Shown here piece by piece: positions 12,040-22,903 of a stretch of DNA of 64,000 bases. A model generated the notes under the pieces. The model saw nothing but the letters and a program-made list of their open reading frames with translations, was not told the DNA's origin and did no database searches. The position numbers and the translations under genes are program-made. Positions within the stretch are counted from its first letter, which is position 1, and each line of letters starts with the position of its first letter. The stretch is from Epiperipatus broadwayi (Eukaryota > Onychophora > Udeonychophora > Euonychophora > Peripatidae), in contig JAQFVV010000018.1 of NCBI GenBank assembly GCA_028023455.1, positions 8,540,679 to 8,604,678 of the forward strand, written 5' to 3'.

Positions 12040-12420
12040 CTAATATTTTCACGGATAAAAGATGTCATATTATTATTACTATTTGCGGGATATTCTGTGT
12101 AGTTAAAAAGCTAAATGCTGACGTTTCAGTACAATATCAAGTACCTTCCTCAGAGCATTCTCTTTCTCAAATTATAATAAGAATGTGCATGAGATTTAAA
12201 ATCGTTTCTATTGTTTTCTTTCTCCTCATATATTGGTTGAGAAGTTTTAAAATTTATTTTCTCTTCTAATAGCTTCTTCCAAATGTTGTTAATCTTCTTT
12301 AATTCACATCTTTCATTTATGCTCTTGGACCTTTTAAAAATCTCTATAGCTTCCAATATCTGGTCATATTGTTCAATTTTTTCTAAAATATTTGTTTTTT
12401 CAAAATTGATAAACATGCTC
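12040..12420 (-). mobile_element. Inverted copy of the PLE 3' end (endonuclease C-terminus plus tail)
   Basis: This is the reverse complement of about 13130-13430. Its 88-codon minus-strand frame (12416-12150) carries EIFKRSKSINERCEL, KINNIWKKLLEEK and FKTSQPIYEEKENNR, nearly identical to the plus-strand frame at 13141-13353. The frame lacks the GIY and YIG motifs but includes the downstream helix with a conserved Glu. It is followed by the non-coding tail with the hammerhead-like fold. The junction with the plus-strand RT piece is at about 12420, giving a head-to-head arrangement. Such inverted terminal fragments are common in Penelope-like elements. Confidence 0.8.
12114..12159 (-). ncRNA. 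Hammerhead-ribozyme-like motif of the PLE
   Basis: On the minus strand the order is AATGCT (stem I), CTGAGGA (the CUGANGA core), a stem-loop (GGTAC/GTAC pairing, 8-base loop), GAAAC, then GTC and AGCATT. AGCATT pairs with the first AATGCT to close stem I. The stem III AC/GU pairing is minimal, as described for the short-stem-III hammerheads of PLEs. Predicted cleavage is after the C at 12120. All conserved core bases are present. Activity is inferred, not shown. Confidence 0.7.
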
Positions 12421-13140
12421 TTGATGATTTTTTTAATTTTTTAAACTCTTTTCACAACAATATTAAATTTACTATGGAAATAGAAAATAATAATCAATTA
12501 CCTTTTTTAGATGTTTTGATTGAAAGAAGAGAAGATGTTTCTTTATCCCATGGTATATATAAAAAACCAACACACACTGGGAGGTATCTGCATTTTTCTT
12601 ATCATCATCATCCTGCACAACTATTTTCAGAGGTAAAGACATTATTGGATAGAACAAAGAGACTTTCTGATGATAGTCATTTTCACCAAGACCTTTCTAC
12701 TACTAATAAAATGCTTCTTTATAATGGCTTTAATTACAATATTATTAATAGGGATTATACATATAAAAAGAAAAAATTAAGACAATTTTGCCATATATAA
12801 AAGGAGTAACTGATAAAATTGGTAACATTTTAAAGAATAATAATATTCACACAGTTTACACTACTTATAAAAAAATTAGTGAAATATTTCCACTTCCTAA
12901 AGATAAAATTGCTTCGGAGTCTCATGGTGTATATGAAATTCCATGTAGGGTCTGTTCACATACGTATATTGGACAGACTAATCATAGAATAAATATTAGA
13001 AAGGAAGAACACATTCTGGCAGTCAGAGAAAAATCCAATTCATCAGCTATTTATTCTCATATAAAATTAACAAATCATGATATCAATTTTGAAAAAAACA
13101 AACAAATATTTTAGCAAAAATTGAACAACATGACTAGAGA
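12421..13140 (+). pseudogene. Penelope-like element: RT C-terminus and GIY-YIG endonuclease
   Basis: PLEs are retroelements whose single protein joins a telomerase-related reverse transcriptase to a GIY-YIG endonuclease that nicks target DNA. The piece starts just inside the RT with DDFFNFLNSF and KFTMEIE. NNNQLPFLDVLI and KKPTHTGRYLHF (12474-12800) follow; these are the conserved RT segments after the catalytic Asp pair. The frame then shifts at about 12795 to KGVTDKIGNIL and the endonuclease core GVYEIPCRVCSHTYIGQT (about 12925-12980). This core holds GVY, a Cys pair (CxxC) and YIG. The frame breaks again at 13114. Everything N-terminal of the RT thumb is missing, replaced by an inverted 3' end. 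At least two frame breaks make it a pseudogene. Confidence 0.88.
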
Positions 13141-13353
13141 TTGCTAAGAAAAGCTACAGAGATTTTTAAAAGGCTCAAGAGCATAAATGAAAGATGTGAA
13201 TTAAATAAGATTAACAACATTTGGAAGAAGCTATTGGAAGAGAAAATAAATTTTAAAACTTCTCAACCAATATATGAGGAGAAAGAAAACAATAGAAACG
13301 ATTTTAAATCTCATGCACATTCTTATTATAATTTGAGAAAGAGAACACTCTGA
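13141..13353 (+). pseudogene. PLE GIY-YIG endonuclease C-terminal segment
   Basis: This continues the endonuclease after a frame break. RKATEIFKRLKSINERCEL supplies the expected downstream Glu-containing helix, followed by KINNIWKKLLEEK and a basic tail ending YNLRKRTL. The stop at 13351-13353 overlaps the start of the hammerhead-like tail. The matching inverted copy at 12416-12150 keeps the same residues, so both derive from one element family. Confidence 0.8.
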
Positions 13354-13387
13354 GGAAGGTACTTGATATTGTATTGAAACATCAGCA
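13345..13387 (+). ncRNA. Decayed hammerhead-like motif, plus-strand copy
   Basis: It has the same order as the minus-strand copy: AACACT, CTGAGGA, stem-loop, GAAAC, ATC, AGCATT. Stem I now has two mismatches and the cleavage triplet GTC reads ATC, so it should be inactive. The core CTGAGGA and GAAAC are kept. Confidence 0.55.
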
Positions 13388-13437
13388 TTTAGCTTTTTAA
13401 CTACACGGAATATCCTGCAAATAGTAATAAATTAATA

Positions 13438-13438
13438 T

Positions 13439-13474
<36 letters not shown>

Positions 13475-13476
13475 TA

Positions 13477-13519
<43 letters not shown>

Positions 13520-13526
13520 ATAATAC
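13438..13526. repeat. TA/GA compound microsatellite
   Basis: Two blocks of (TA)n followed by (GA)n, immediately downstream of the PLE tail. Confidence 0.95.
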
Positions 13527-13851
13527 TTATACAGAGTTTAAATATAAAATTTTAGTAATGTAATTGTACCTTTCAATGTTTTAATGTCATATTCATGGTC
13601 AGTCTGATGAGAACATTAATTTTTTTGCTGATTTGAATACTATTACTTTTTTTGGTTCATTACATATTCATTTTGTATAATGAATCATGCCTTTTTTGTT
13701 TTGAGTTTGACATCATTTCTCTCTTCACATACAACTCTAGCAGCATTTGGATTGCAGCTATGGCCATGTTCTCTCTCATGATTGAGAAAGATGCTTTATA
13801 CATTAATGATCATTTAGTCATTCTGGTTTTAAGACATGCCCTAGTTTTCCC

Positions 13852-13852
<1 letters not shown>

Positions 13853-13932
<80 letters not shown>
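13853..13932. repeat. AT microsatellite
   Basis: About 80 bases of uninterrupted AT dinucleotide. The poly-Tyr/Ile frame crossing it (13652-14008) is an artefact of this repeat. Confidence 0.98.
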
Positions 13933-13934
<2 letters not shown>

Positions 13935-14762
13935 ACAGTCTTTTTAGCTGCAACTTGCAACATAAACCACATTGGACTGATCAAGTATTAAAATTTTGTC
14001 TTTTGTAATGTTAATGACCGTGTTTAAACTTATGGGAATTCAAAATCTGGCATTAAATTTGTCTGAACATATTTGTGCTATTTTATAAGCCATATGTGAT
14101 AGATATGGCAGAGAAATCCAGCTTTTATTATTTCTACCATCACTCATTTTTATTAATAATTTTAGTTCTGAATTTCTCAATATATCTATGTATGTACATT
14201 TTATAATAACATGCTTTTATCAAGTCAGCTACTAATGTTGAATGTTCTCAGTACTATCAGCTTCATATTGACACAGTTAATAATTGCAATATAAAAAGTT
14301 TTTAAGCCCTGAAAATTCGTTAAATGTTGGCACTTTAGATTTTATATCTATGCTCTGATATAGGAGTTATAATCATTTTGTATTGGAGTGCATTCGGTGT
14401 CCACTTTAATTTTAACTTCAGACATTGAATTAGATTATTATTTTCCAGCTCAACTGTCTTATTCAAGCCCAAATTTGTGTTCAAATTTCTGAGCATTTTA
14501 TTAATTCTACTTTGAAGTACACAAACAAAGACACCATCGATGTAATATATGTATGTATGTATGTATGTAAAATTTTCTTGGGTGTTTAATATGGGATCAA
14601 TTATATTTGTTTTTTGTAAGTGAGAGTCTGACTGCAAACTATTTCACTAATGGAGAATCTCATTGACCAAGACTCTATCTAATCATATTTTTGATCTTTT
14701 CATGCAATCACGATGTCATTGTCTATCCAATTTGAGAACTCTATAATCAATTTCTTTCTATA
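13932..14762 (-). pseudogene. Left arm of inverted repeat with PLE-like RT remnant
   Basis: The minus-strand frame 14637-14335 reads YYIDGVFVCVLQ, then LRNLNTNLGLNKTVELENNN. This resembles the PLE RT stretch in which the catalytic YxDD box is followed about 30 residues later by xFTVELExNNxLPFLD; here the second Asp of the box is Gly. The sequence is diverged from, but clearly homologous in inverse orientation to, 14970-15817. The arm ends in AAAAGACTGTCC next to an AT repeat. The PLE assignment rests on this short pattern and is tentative. Confidence 0.4.
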
Positions 14763-14969
14763 TGTATGTGTAGTCTTATTTTTTACTAAAGAATTGGATA
14801 CTTTGGCAAACATACCGTAAAATCATCTTTTGAATTTGTGGTTATTATTAAGTGCTACTATTTCTAATGATCATAAAATGACCTCCTTTAATATAATAGA
14901 ACTTTACAGGCCAATTAATCATAAAAAATCAATTATAATTATTAATGAATTACTAAGAAATAATATATA

Positions 14970-15523
14970 GAATGGAATTTATCATAGAGTTTTTCAATTG
15001 GATAAACAACAACTCATGGTTACATACAAAAGACAGGAATATGAGATGACAGAGTTTTGTCCAATGAGTATATCCATTAGTGGAATATAGTTTGCAGTCA
15101 GATTCTGGCTTACAGAGAAACAAATATAATTGACATATTAAACTCACAAGAAAATTCTATATATATTATGTGGAATGTGTCTTTGTTTGTGCACTGCAAA
15201 AGACAATTAACCACATGCTCAGAGATTTGACCACAAATTCAGGCTTGAATTGGACTTCAGGCTTAAAATGGACAGTTGAATGGGAAGATAATGATCTAAT
15301 CAATATCTCAATTTTAAATTACAGTGATACACAATGCACTTCAATACAAAAAGGTTATAATCTTCCCCACATATCAGAGTACATATAGATATAAAATCTG
15401 GAGTGCCAACATCTCATAGGGGCTTCAATATTGCAATTATTACCTATGCCAATACAAAGGTGTTAAAACTGAGAACATTCAATATTACTTAGCTGACTTG
15501 ATAATAGCAGGTTATTATAGAAA

Positions 15524-15567
<44 letters not shown>

Positions 15568-15817
15568 TGAGAAGTTTAGAGTCAAAATTATTAATAAAAT
15601 GGATGATGGTATAAATAATATAATCTGGATTGCTCTGCCATATCTATACAGATAATAAAATAGCATAAATATGCTCTGACAAATATAACAGCAAATTCAA
15701 AACTCCCATAATTCAAAAAGCTCATTAACAATACAAAGGACAAAAATTTAACACTTGACCAGGCCAATGTGATCTATGGAGTGAGTAAACTGCAGAAAAA
15801 AAGACTGTCTTTATATA
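14970..15817 (+). pseudogene. Right arm of inverted repeat with PLE-like RT remnant
   Basis: The plus-strand frame 15170-15388 reads VFVCALQKTINHMLRDLTTN, then WTVEWEDNDLINISIL, parallel to the left arm. Shared blocks include GTTTGCAGTCAG and AAAAGACTGTC at the outer end. About 200 bases separate the arms (14763-14969). The outer end abuts the family A LTR at 15819, which appears to have inserted into the AT run that closed this arm. It encodes no intact protein. Confidence 0.4.
15522..15568. repeat. CA/TA microsatellite
   Basis: A (CA)n block followed by (TA)n inside the right arm of the inverted repeat. Confidence 0.95.
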
Positions 15818-15818
15818 T

Positions 15819-17974
15819 TGTAACGGGCACAGACGTCATTACATTTTTTTTTTTTATTTTATTAGTAAACATGAAAAAAAATGAAAGTTCACCAATAAAA
15901 ACTTCTTTTTAAAGAATTAAAAATAAAAAAATCATCTTAATCTCACATATATATAAAATTGCACAGATAAATAATTATTAAAATAAAACTTTATTAAAGA
16001 AAAAGTATTTTAAAACTAAATTTTCAGAAAAGATTTAGAGATAAAAATATATGTTTAAGTTTGAAAACAGATTAATTAATCTTTTGTAAAATGGAAATGA
16101 TTATTTTAATTAGTAAACTAGCCTAGGGCATCTAAAATGTATAAGCAATGGTCAGATAGGAAAACAACAGGAACAGAATGGCCAATGAAAGAAATCCATT
16201 GGGGAAATCGGACCTCAACGGAAGGATCATCATCAACGATGACGTAACATCCATTGGATCCTAAAGTTATGTATAAAAGAAAAAATTTGGAAATAAAAAG
16301 TGATTTGGTTTAATTAATTAGGAGGAGATGTGACTATATGTGTTAGTGCAGAGTTGAAGGAGAAGGGATTGAAAAGTCACACTCTTCAATCCCTTCAGTT
16401 GTTAAAAAAAAAGAAATGAAATGAAACATCGCTTTTCTTATACTGAGGACAACAGGATCATCAGGGGGGAAATGTGGATTCCAAATGGCAAGCAACAGAT
16501 AAAAGGAACGTTTTGAAATCGTAAGAACTTTTTGAACTCTCAGCTTTAAATATAAATAATTTATGAACATTTCTAAACAAAAGAACTCTAAATACTAAAC
16601 TTTTCAATATTTATAAATATAAGAATTTCCTATCTGACTAAAGTAGTTAAAATGTTATTTGATGTATTTCTTTTGTAAAATCATTTCCATTTATATTGTT
16701 TTTGTTCTTTAAGTTTTATTATGATTTCTGTTTTCCGATAAATTAAAATATATCAATGATAAACTTAAGTCGGGTGTGAATGGCTGTATAGATTTGTAAA
16801 GTTATATTAGGGGAGGGTAATCTTAGGTTATTCATGTCGTTGTTGCATTGGATCAATGGATTGGATATATTGATGTAGTTAGTAGATGTAATGCAAGATT
16901 CGCTACGGGCAGAATCGCTTGTATATGCCGCACACTTCCTCTTGCATAGGGAATGCGATCATAAGTCGGCAAAATGGACTGCAGTCCATTTCTATGGAGT
17001 TTTTTTTTATTGTTCTTCTCATTATATAGATGTAATATTCCTATCTCATGAGAGTCAATGTCTTATCTTATCCTATTTTGTGTTGCCGTATTCCTATTAC
17101 ATTGAATACATCGATATATCAGATGGATTGATGCCAGGTTGACTGTGAACTTTTAGCCTAAGGTTAAATGGGGATAGATTGTTTTATCTTCAAATGCAAA
17201 TCTATGTAGTCTATTCATACTCGACACTAAATAAAAATGCATTAAATTTAAGTTGTTTATAGATGCTTGCATGGATTCGTTACCGGCTAATTATGTTTTT
17301 GGTTTTCATATTTGATCAAAATATATATAGACATTTGGTAAATACTGATACCTTATGGTGAGTATCTAAAATGTATTTATTCGGATATCTTTTAAGTTAT
17401 TGGTGCCACTGCGGTATCTTACGATGAATACCAGTGGGTTTCTTGTATTCCCTATGCAATTGACGGTATCAATGATTTTGTATTTTGATCGTTTGTGTTT
17501 ATTTTAAAATGTTTTAGCCATGTAATCTATGTAACCGATCTATACTCAACATTTATAAACAACTTTTATAAATCCCTCTGTGCAAACTTATAATAACATA
17601 AAAATTAAAATGTAAATTTAAATTCTAAAATCAAGTTAAAACCCAAAGTAAAAGTTATTCTAAAATAATGTTAAATTTTATATATATGTGCATAAATAAA
17701 TGTTTGTATGTTAATTACTGGCAGTGGCTTATTTTATTTATTTTTTAATATTGAAATATAATTATATAAGATATTATATTATTAAATCTCTGCTACTCTC
17801 TGAGCTAGTGACAATGGGTTAACGACCGGATATCAAAATATATTATAAAATAAAATAAAATAATTTTTTTTACTTATGTATCTGCCTACTTTATAAATTT
17901 TTCTAGGTTCAAATGCCTAGATGGAGCCCTGTAATGCAAATTATGTTAAGCTGCTATTTCTCTGGATCGTTACA
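15819..17974 (+). mobile_element. Lone family A LTR (copy 3)
   Basis: It starts TGTAACGGGC and ends CTCTGGATCGTTACA, with ATAT on both sides (15815-15818 and 17975-17978); the flanks lie in AT-repeat sequence, so the duplication is not unique. It carries the family TATA-like box (GTATAAAAG, about 16270) and the GCATAAATAAATGTTTG block. It is diverged from the two-LTR element by many substitutions and short gaps, so it is older. No primer site follows it, as expected for a solo LTR formed by recombination. Confidence 0.75.
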
Positions 17975-18672
17975 ATATATATATATATATATTATGGAGA
18001 TACTAAGACAAATATTAGAGCCACAAAGAATGCTGATCACATGATGTTTATTGCTTTAATATTATAGATATTTAGTGCAAAACAGATATATATCAAATAA
18101 ATATAAATCTTTATTATTTAATCATGGCAATCTAGCTAGATAGCTAACATGTCCTTTTTGCTTTACATTCCTGTTATTCGAATTACTTTTGTCATTTTTA
18201 CTTTTGATATTTGCACTTTAATTAATAATCATTTAACCACTAAATCTAAACCTAAATAAATGAATAATATGTTACTTGAGTCTAAAAAAATGTAAATTGT
18301 ACTTAAATCTTAGCAGAAATAAATCTTAAAAAACTTTAACCCCTCTAATCTAAGAATGAAAATTTGAGTTATAGTGTTAATTGAAAATATTAATGTATAA
18401 TGTGTATAGAGCAGAAATTAGGATTAATGGTGGTGATGGAGTATTTTAACCAGAAGTAAAATAGTATATTTATATTGTAAAGTTTGTATAATAAAGTTAT
18501 CTGACCAGATACCACTGACTCAGCCATATTATTCCAGATTAAGCTTTAGTTTGATGGTGCCTTAATACCTACTCTAAAATAGTAATAATCTTCATACATT
18601 CACAAACTCTCACAGTAGATTAGAGCATAAAACTATCCATATATGGCATAAGTGAAATATTATTAACCATTA
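17975..18672. other. Spacer between two lone LTRs
   Basis: AT repeat, then about 680 bases of AT-rich sequence with no recognised gene. It does not look like retroelement interior, so copies 3 and 4 are separate insertions. Confidence 0.5.
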
Positions 18673-18673
18673 C

Positions 18674-18723
<50 letters not shown>
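18673..18723. repeat. AT microsatellite, insertion site of LTR copy 4
   Basis: A (TA)n tract that ends exactly at the start of the family A LTR; the AT run resumes after its 3' end at 20928. Confidence 0.95.
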
Positions 18724-18726
<3 letters not shown>

Positions 18727-20927
18727 AACGGGCACATACGTACATTACATTATTTTTTTATTAGTAAACATAAAAAAAAAAAGTTCGCCAATAAAAATTT
18801 CTTTTTTAAGAATTAAAAACTGAAAATTAAAAAATCATCTTAAACTCGTATATATAAATCGCACAGATAAAAAAAAAAATATTAAAATAAAACTTTATTA
18901 AAAATAGAAAGGTATTTTAAAAACAAAAACTTAAAAAGATTTAGAGATAAAAATATATCTTTAATCTTGGAAAACACATTAATTAATCAGAAATGGAAAT
19001 GATTGTTTTAATTAGTTAAATGTAAACTAGCCTTGGGCATTTAAATGTAAAAGCATCGGTCAGATAGGAAAACAATAGAAACAAATAGCCAATGAATGAA
19101 AAACAATGGAATCGGACCTCAGCGAAAGGACCATATCATCATCATGACGTAACGTCCATTGGATTTTTCAAAGTAATATAAAAGGACAAGTTAGTTATTG
19201 ATTATTATTTACGATGTGACTATATGCATTGGTGCGGAGTTGAAAGAGAAGGGATTGAAAAAGATGCACTCTTCAATCCCTTCAGTTCTGCTCAGAAAGA
19301 AAGAGAAATGAACTCTTGTTTTCTACATTGAGAATCAACTAAACTAAAAAACCTCTGGATAAATAAAAAACAACGGCTAACTCAACAAATCTCTTTAGGA
19401 TGGTGTGGGAATTCACGTTCATGGCAAGCAATGGATAAAACTACAGACGTGTTAAAACCATAAGAACTTTATAAAATATAATGAACAATATTAATTTGAA
19501 AACACTAAGAACTTTAAATTTTAAACTTTCCTAGTATTTAAAATAATTGCAATAGAATCCTATCTGACCAATTTTAATATTAATTTTAATAATGTTATGA
19601 TGTATTTTTTTTTGTGTAAAATCATTTCCATTTATTTATTTATTTTTTTGTTCTTTAAGTTTATTTATGATTTCTGTTTTCCGATAAATTAAAATATATC
19701 AATGTTAAATTTAAGTCGGGCATAAATGGCTATATAGATTTGTAAAGCTATATTAGGGAAGGGTAATCTTAGATTATTTGTGTCATTGTTAAATTGGGTC
19801 AATGGATTGGATATATTGATGTAGTTAGTAGATGTAGTCGGAGATTCGCTACTGGCAGAATCGTTTATATATACGCCGCACTCACCTGTTTGCCTATGGA
19901 AGGAATTACAAGACGGAGAACGCAGTTCCTTTCTATGGAGTTTTTTTTTTTATTGTTCTTCTCGTTAAATAGATGTAATATTCCTATCTGATGAGAGTCA
20001 ATGTCTTCTCTTAATCTTTTTGGTGCTGCCGTATTCCGTATTACATTGAATACATCGATATATCAGATGAATTGATGCCAGTTTGACTGCGGATTTTAGC
20101 CTAAGGTTAAATAGGGATAGAATGTTTATTTTCAAATGCAAATCTATGTAGTCTATTCATACTTGACACTAAACAAAAATGCATTAAATTTAAGTTGTTT
20201 ATAGACGTTTGCATGGATTGGTTATCGGTTAGGTATGTTTTGGGTTTTCATATTTGATCAAAATATATAGACATTCGATAAATAATGATACCTTACGGTG
20301 AGTATCTAAAATGTATTTATTCGGATGTCTTTTAAGTTATTGGTGACAATGCAAGTATCTTATGGTGAATACTATTGGGTTACTTATAAATTTCCCTCTG
20401 CAATTGTCGGTATCAATGATTTTATATTTTGATCGTTTATGTTTATTTTGAAATGTTTTTAACCGTTGTAATCTATGTAACCGATCTGTACTCAACATTT
20501 TAAAACAAACTTTTATAAACTCCTCTGTGCAAACTTATAAAAAAATTTAAAATGTAAAGTTGTAAAAATTAAAATGTAAATTAAAATCAAAGTTAAAAAT
20601 GTAAGTTAAATTTTAAAAGGTAAACTGATGCTAAAATAATTTTAAATCTTATATATGTGCGTTAATAAATGTTTGTATGTTAATTACTGGCAGTGGCTTA
20701 TTTTATTCTTTTTTTATATATACTCTTATATGATATTATTAAATCTCTGCTATTCCACTGAGCTAGTGACATGGGCTAACGACCGGAAACAAATAAAAAA
20801 AATTTAAAAAAATTATTTTTTTTTGACTTATGTATCTGCCTACTTTATAAATTTTTCTAGGTTCAAATGCCTAGATGGCGCCCTGTAGTGCAGTTTACGG
20901 TAAGCTCCTTTTCTCCGGATCGTTACA
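18724..20927 (+). mobile_element. Lone family A LTR (copy 4)
   Basis: It starts TGTAACGGGCACATACG and ends CTCCGGATCGTTACA, flanked by ATAT on both sides. The promoter-like TAATATAAAAGGACAAG (about 19173) and the AATAAATGTTTG block (about 20668) are conserved. Across 19700-20350 it is very close to the two-LTR element. It encodes no protein. Confidence 0.78.
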
Positions 20928-21281
20928 ATATATATATGTGTGTATGTTATATTTTACAAATAATGTAAAAAAATGATTTATAAATAGTTGCAAAATTTAC
21001 TGAATATTGCTGCACTTTCTAATCTCCATAATCTATAAATATATAATTTAATATATTCAATTTTATACAAAAATACTCAAGTTATTCAAAAAAAATTAAA
21101 TAATTCTACCTTTCAATCTAATTTGTCTTACATTTAGTAAACAATATTTTAGAATCCAGTAATTAATATTATAATATTAATTTTTCCCCATAGTTAATGT
21201 AGACAAATTGATAGGTAAAAAGATTGATATATTCATCTATTCATTAAACGTGCATATGCAAATTATAAAATCATAACTTAC

Positions 21282-21485
21282 ATAACCAGAAAATGTTCTT
21301 AAATTCAGATCCACTAATTTTGGAATTCTAATGACAATAGCACCTTCAATAGTTGTTTTTATTTCATTAGGAGTACATGGAGACTTATCGCTGCCATTGG
21401 ATTCAGGCCTATTCCACCACTTTGGCAATGTTGCTTCAGGATAAATCCATTGAAAACGAGGTGCATAGATTCCATTTTTGTATGC
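21282..21485 (-). CDS. GABA-B-type receptor exon, ligand-binding domain (68 codons)
   Basis: This exon encodes part of the extracellular Venus-flytrap lobe of a class C G-protein-coupled receptor of the GABA-B type. These plasma-membrane receptors bind amino-acid-like ligands and signal through Gi/o. The translation opens AYKNGIYAPRFQWIYP, continues PKWWNRPESNGSD, then CTPNEIKTTIEGAI, and closes NLRTFSGY. This follows the family pattern AYxxxxYGxxYQWIxPGWYxxxWW...Cxxxxxxxx.EG.I...ISG. The acceptor reads TTTGACACTAG before the first codon and the donor GTAAGT follows the last, so the exon is 204 bases in phase 0-0. The preceding exon at 35967-36032 joins it in frame. The family's GWY triplet reads EAT here. 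It may be a GABA-B subunit or a divergent relative. Start and end exons are not in view. Confidence 0.85.
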
Positions 21486-22903
21486 CTAGTGTCAAATATA
21501 CAATGTTTGTGTTTAAAGTTAAAATAAATATAAAACATACATTTTTATAGATTAAAAAAAGGCTTAAAAAAGATTAATTGATATTTTTATTACAGTATGA
21601 CCTACCTTGATAAAATCACTAAAATTCATTTCATTACTTTTGTGTGGGATATCACTTTTCCATTAAAATATAGTATTACTTTTCCTTTTTTATTATTTGC
21701 ACATTTTATTATAAAAGTGTTAATTGTAATTTAAGTTAAATCAATTCAATTTTTAAGTTTGTTTTTATCTTTTCCAATGATTTTAATTCACTCTCCAAGG
21801 TTATTTTAATTTTTCTATGGCTTTTTTTTTTCACATTGGTTTAACAAACTTTTTTATCCATCTATCATAAAATGGTCTTTTTTGTGTTATGTTTTTTAAA
21901 TATCTTTTTTTAGTTTAAAGCTTCAGATGTTCATTTATTGTAATATACCTTAATAAATCATTAGCAGTCATTCTAAAGAATTATAATCATCTAGAAAAAA
22001 ATAACTAAAGAAAAAAAGAGCAAAAAGAAAAATAATAATAAACTATAAAAAATTAGTATTGCTATGATGTATTCTGCATTTTGATTCTTTAGTCTCTTTA
22101 TTTAAAATCTTTAAATGACTGTAGCTTTCTAAAAAGGTGTTTATGAGATATATATAAAAAATAGTATAACATTCAAGTATAAAATAATATTATATGAAAT
22201 AAGAATTTATAAGGAAGAATTATATAATAATAGTAATAAGAAAGTTATAAATGATATAGATTTAGTAAGTTAAATTGTATAAATATATAAATAAAAAGAA
22301 AGCTATAGTACTTCACATCACATCTTGCTGTGCTGACATGGCTGATTTACTCTGCAAGATAATTTAAAGTTTTATATATTTTTAATAACATCTAATTAAA
22401 AAGTTCCAATTTCTGAAGAATATTTGCTTAGAGAGTGAATGAGAAAAGAGAGTTGGAGTACAAAGAGGTAGATTTAATTGGATTTGGAAAGATTGAAAAA
22501 GATGTTGCTAATGTGTGAAAAGTGATTTGATATAGCTACATTTTAAATATAAAAGAAAAAATATTGTGTATGTGTTTACTGCAATGAGGTTTTAAAACTA
22601 AAGCAAGATTAGTTGGATTTTGAGAGGTTTGCTATTCAAAAAAATTTCAATTTTAGTATTGATTTATTTGAGAAAGAAGGTAACATTTGAGGTGTAAGTT
22701 TAGGGAAGCATGTGTTTATTGGTCACCATTTTAAAAAAAAAAATATTTTCCTCTTGTATAAACAGGTTTAAAGAATGGTAGCAAATTTATAAATTTAAAT
22801 ATAAATTAGGACTTGAAAAATAAGAAAATATGGATTGCATTTGTATTCCATAATGTATGTATGATGATTAGAAAGGGGTTAGGCATACTTTAGTAGAGTG
22901 TAT
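21486..22903. other. Intronic AT-rich DNA of the receptor gene
   Basis: This is the start of the receptor intron as read toward higher coordinates. It has no clear gene. The part around 22440-22880 is purine-rich with short open stretches (such as YCNEVLKLKQD) that might be a LINE ORF1 relic, but I cannot support that. The intron runs from 21486 to 35966. Confidence 0.45.

Noticed and set aside
13652-14008. 118-codon plus-strand frame
   Set aside because: A large part is (IY)n from an AT microsatellite; no domain or splice context.
15819-20927. Copies 3 and 4 as the two LTRs of one element
   Set aside because: Each has its own matching ATAT flanks, the 0.75 kb between them shows no primer site at its start, and their mutual divergence is high.
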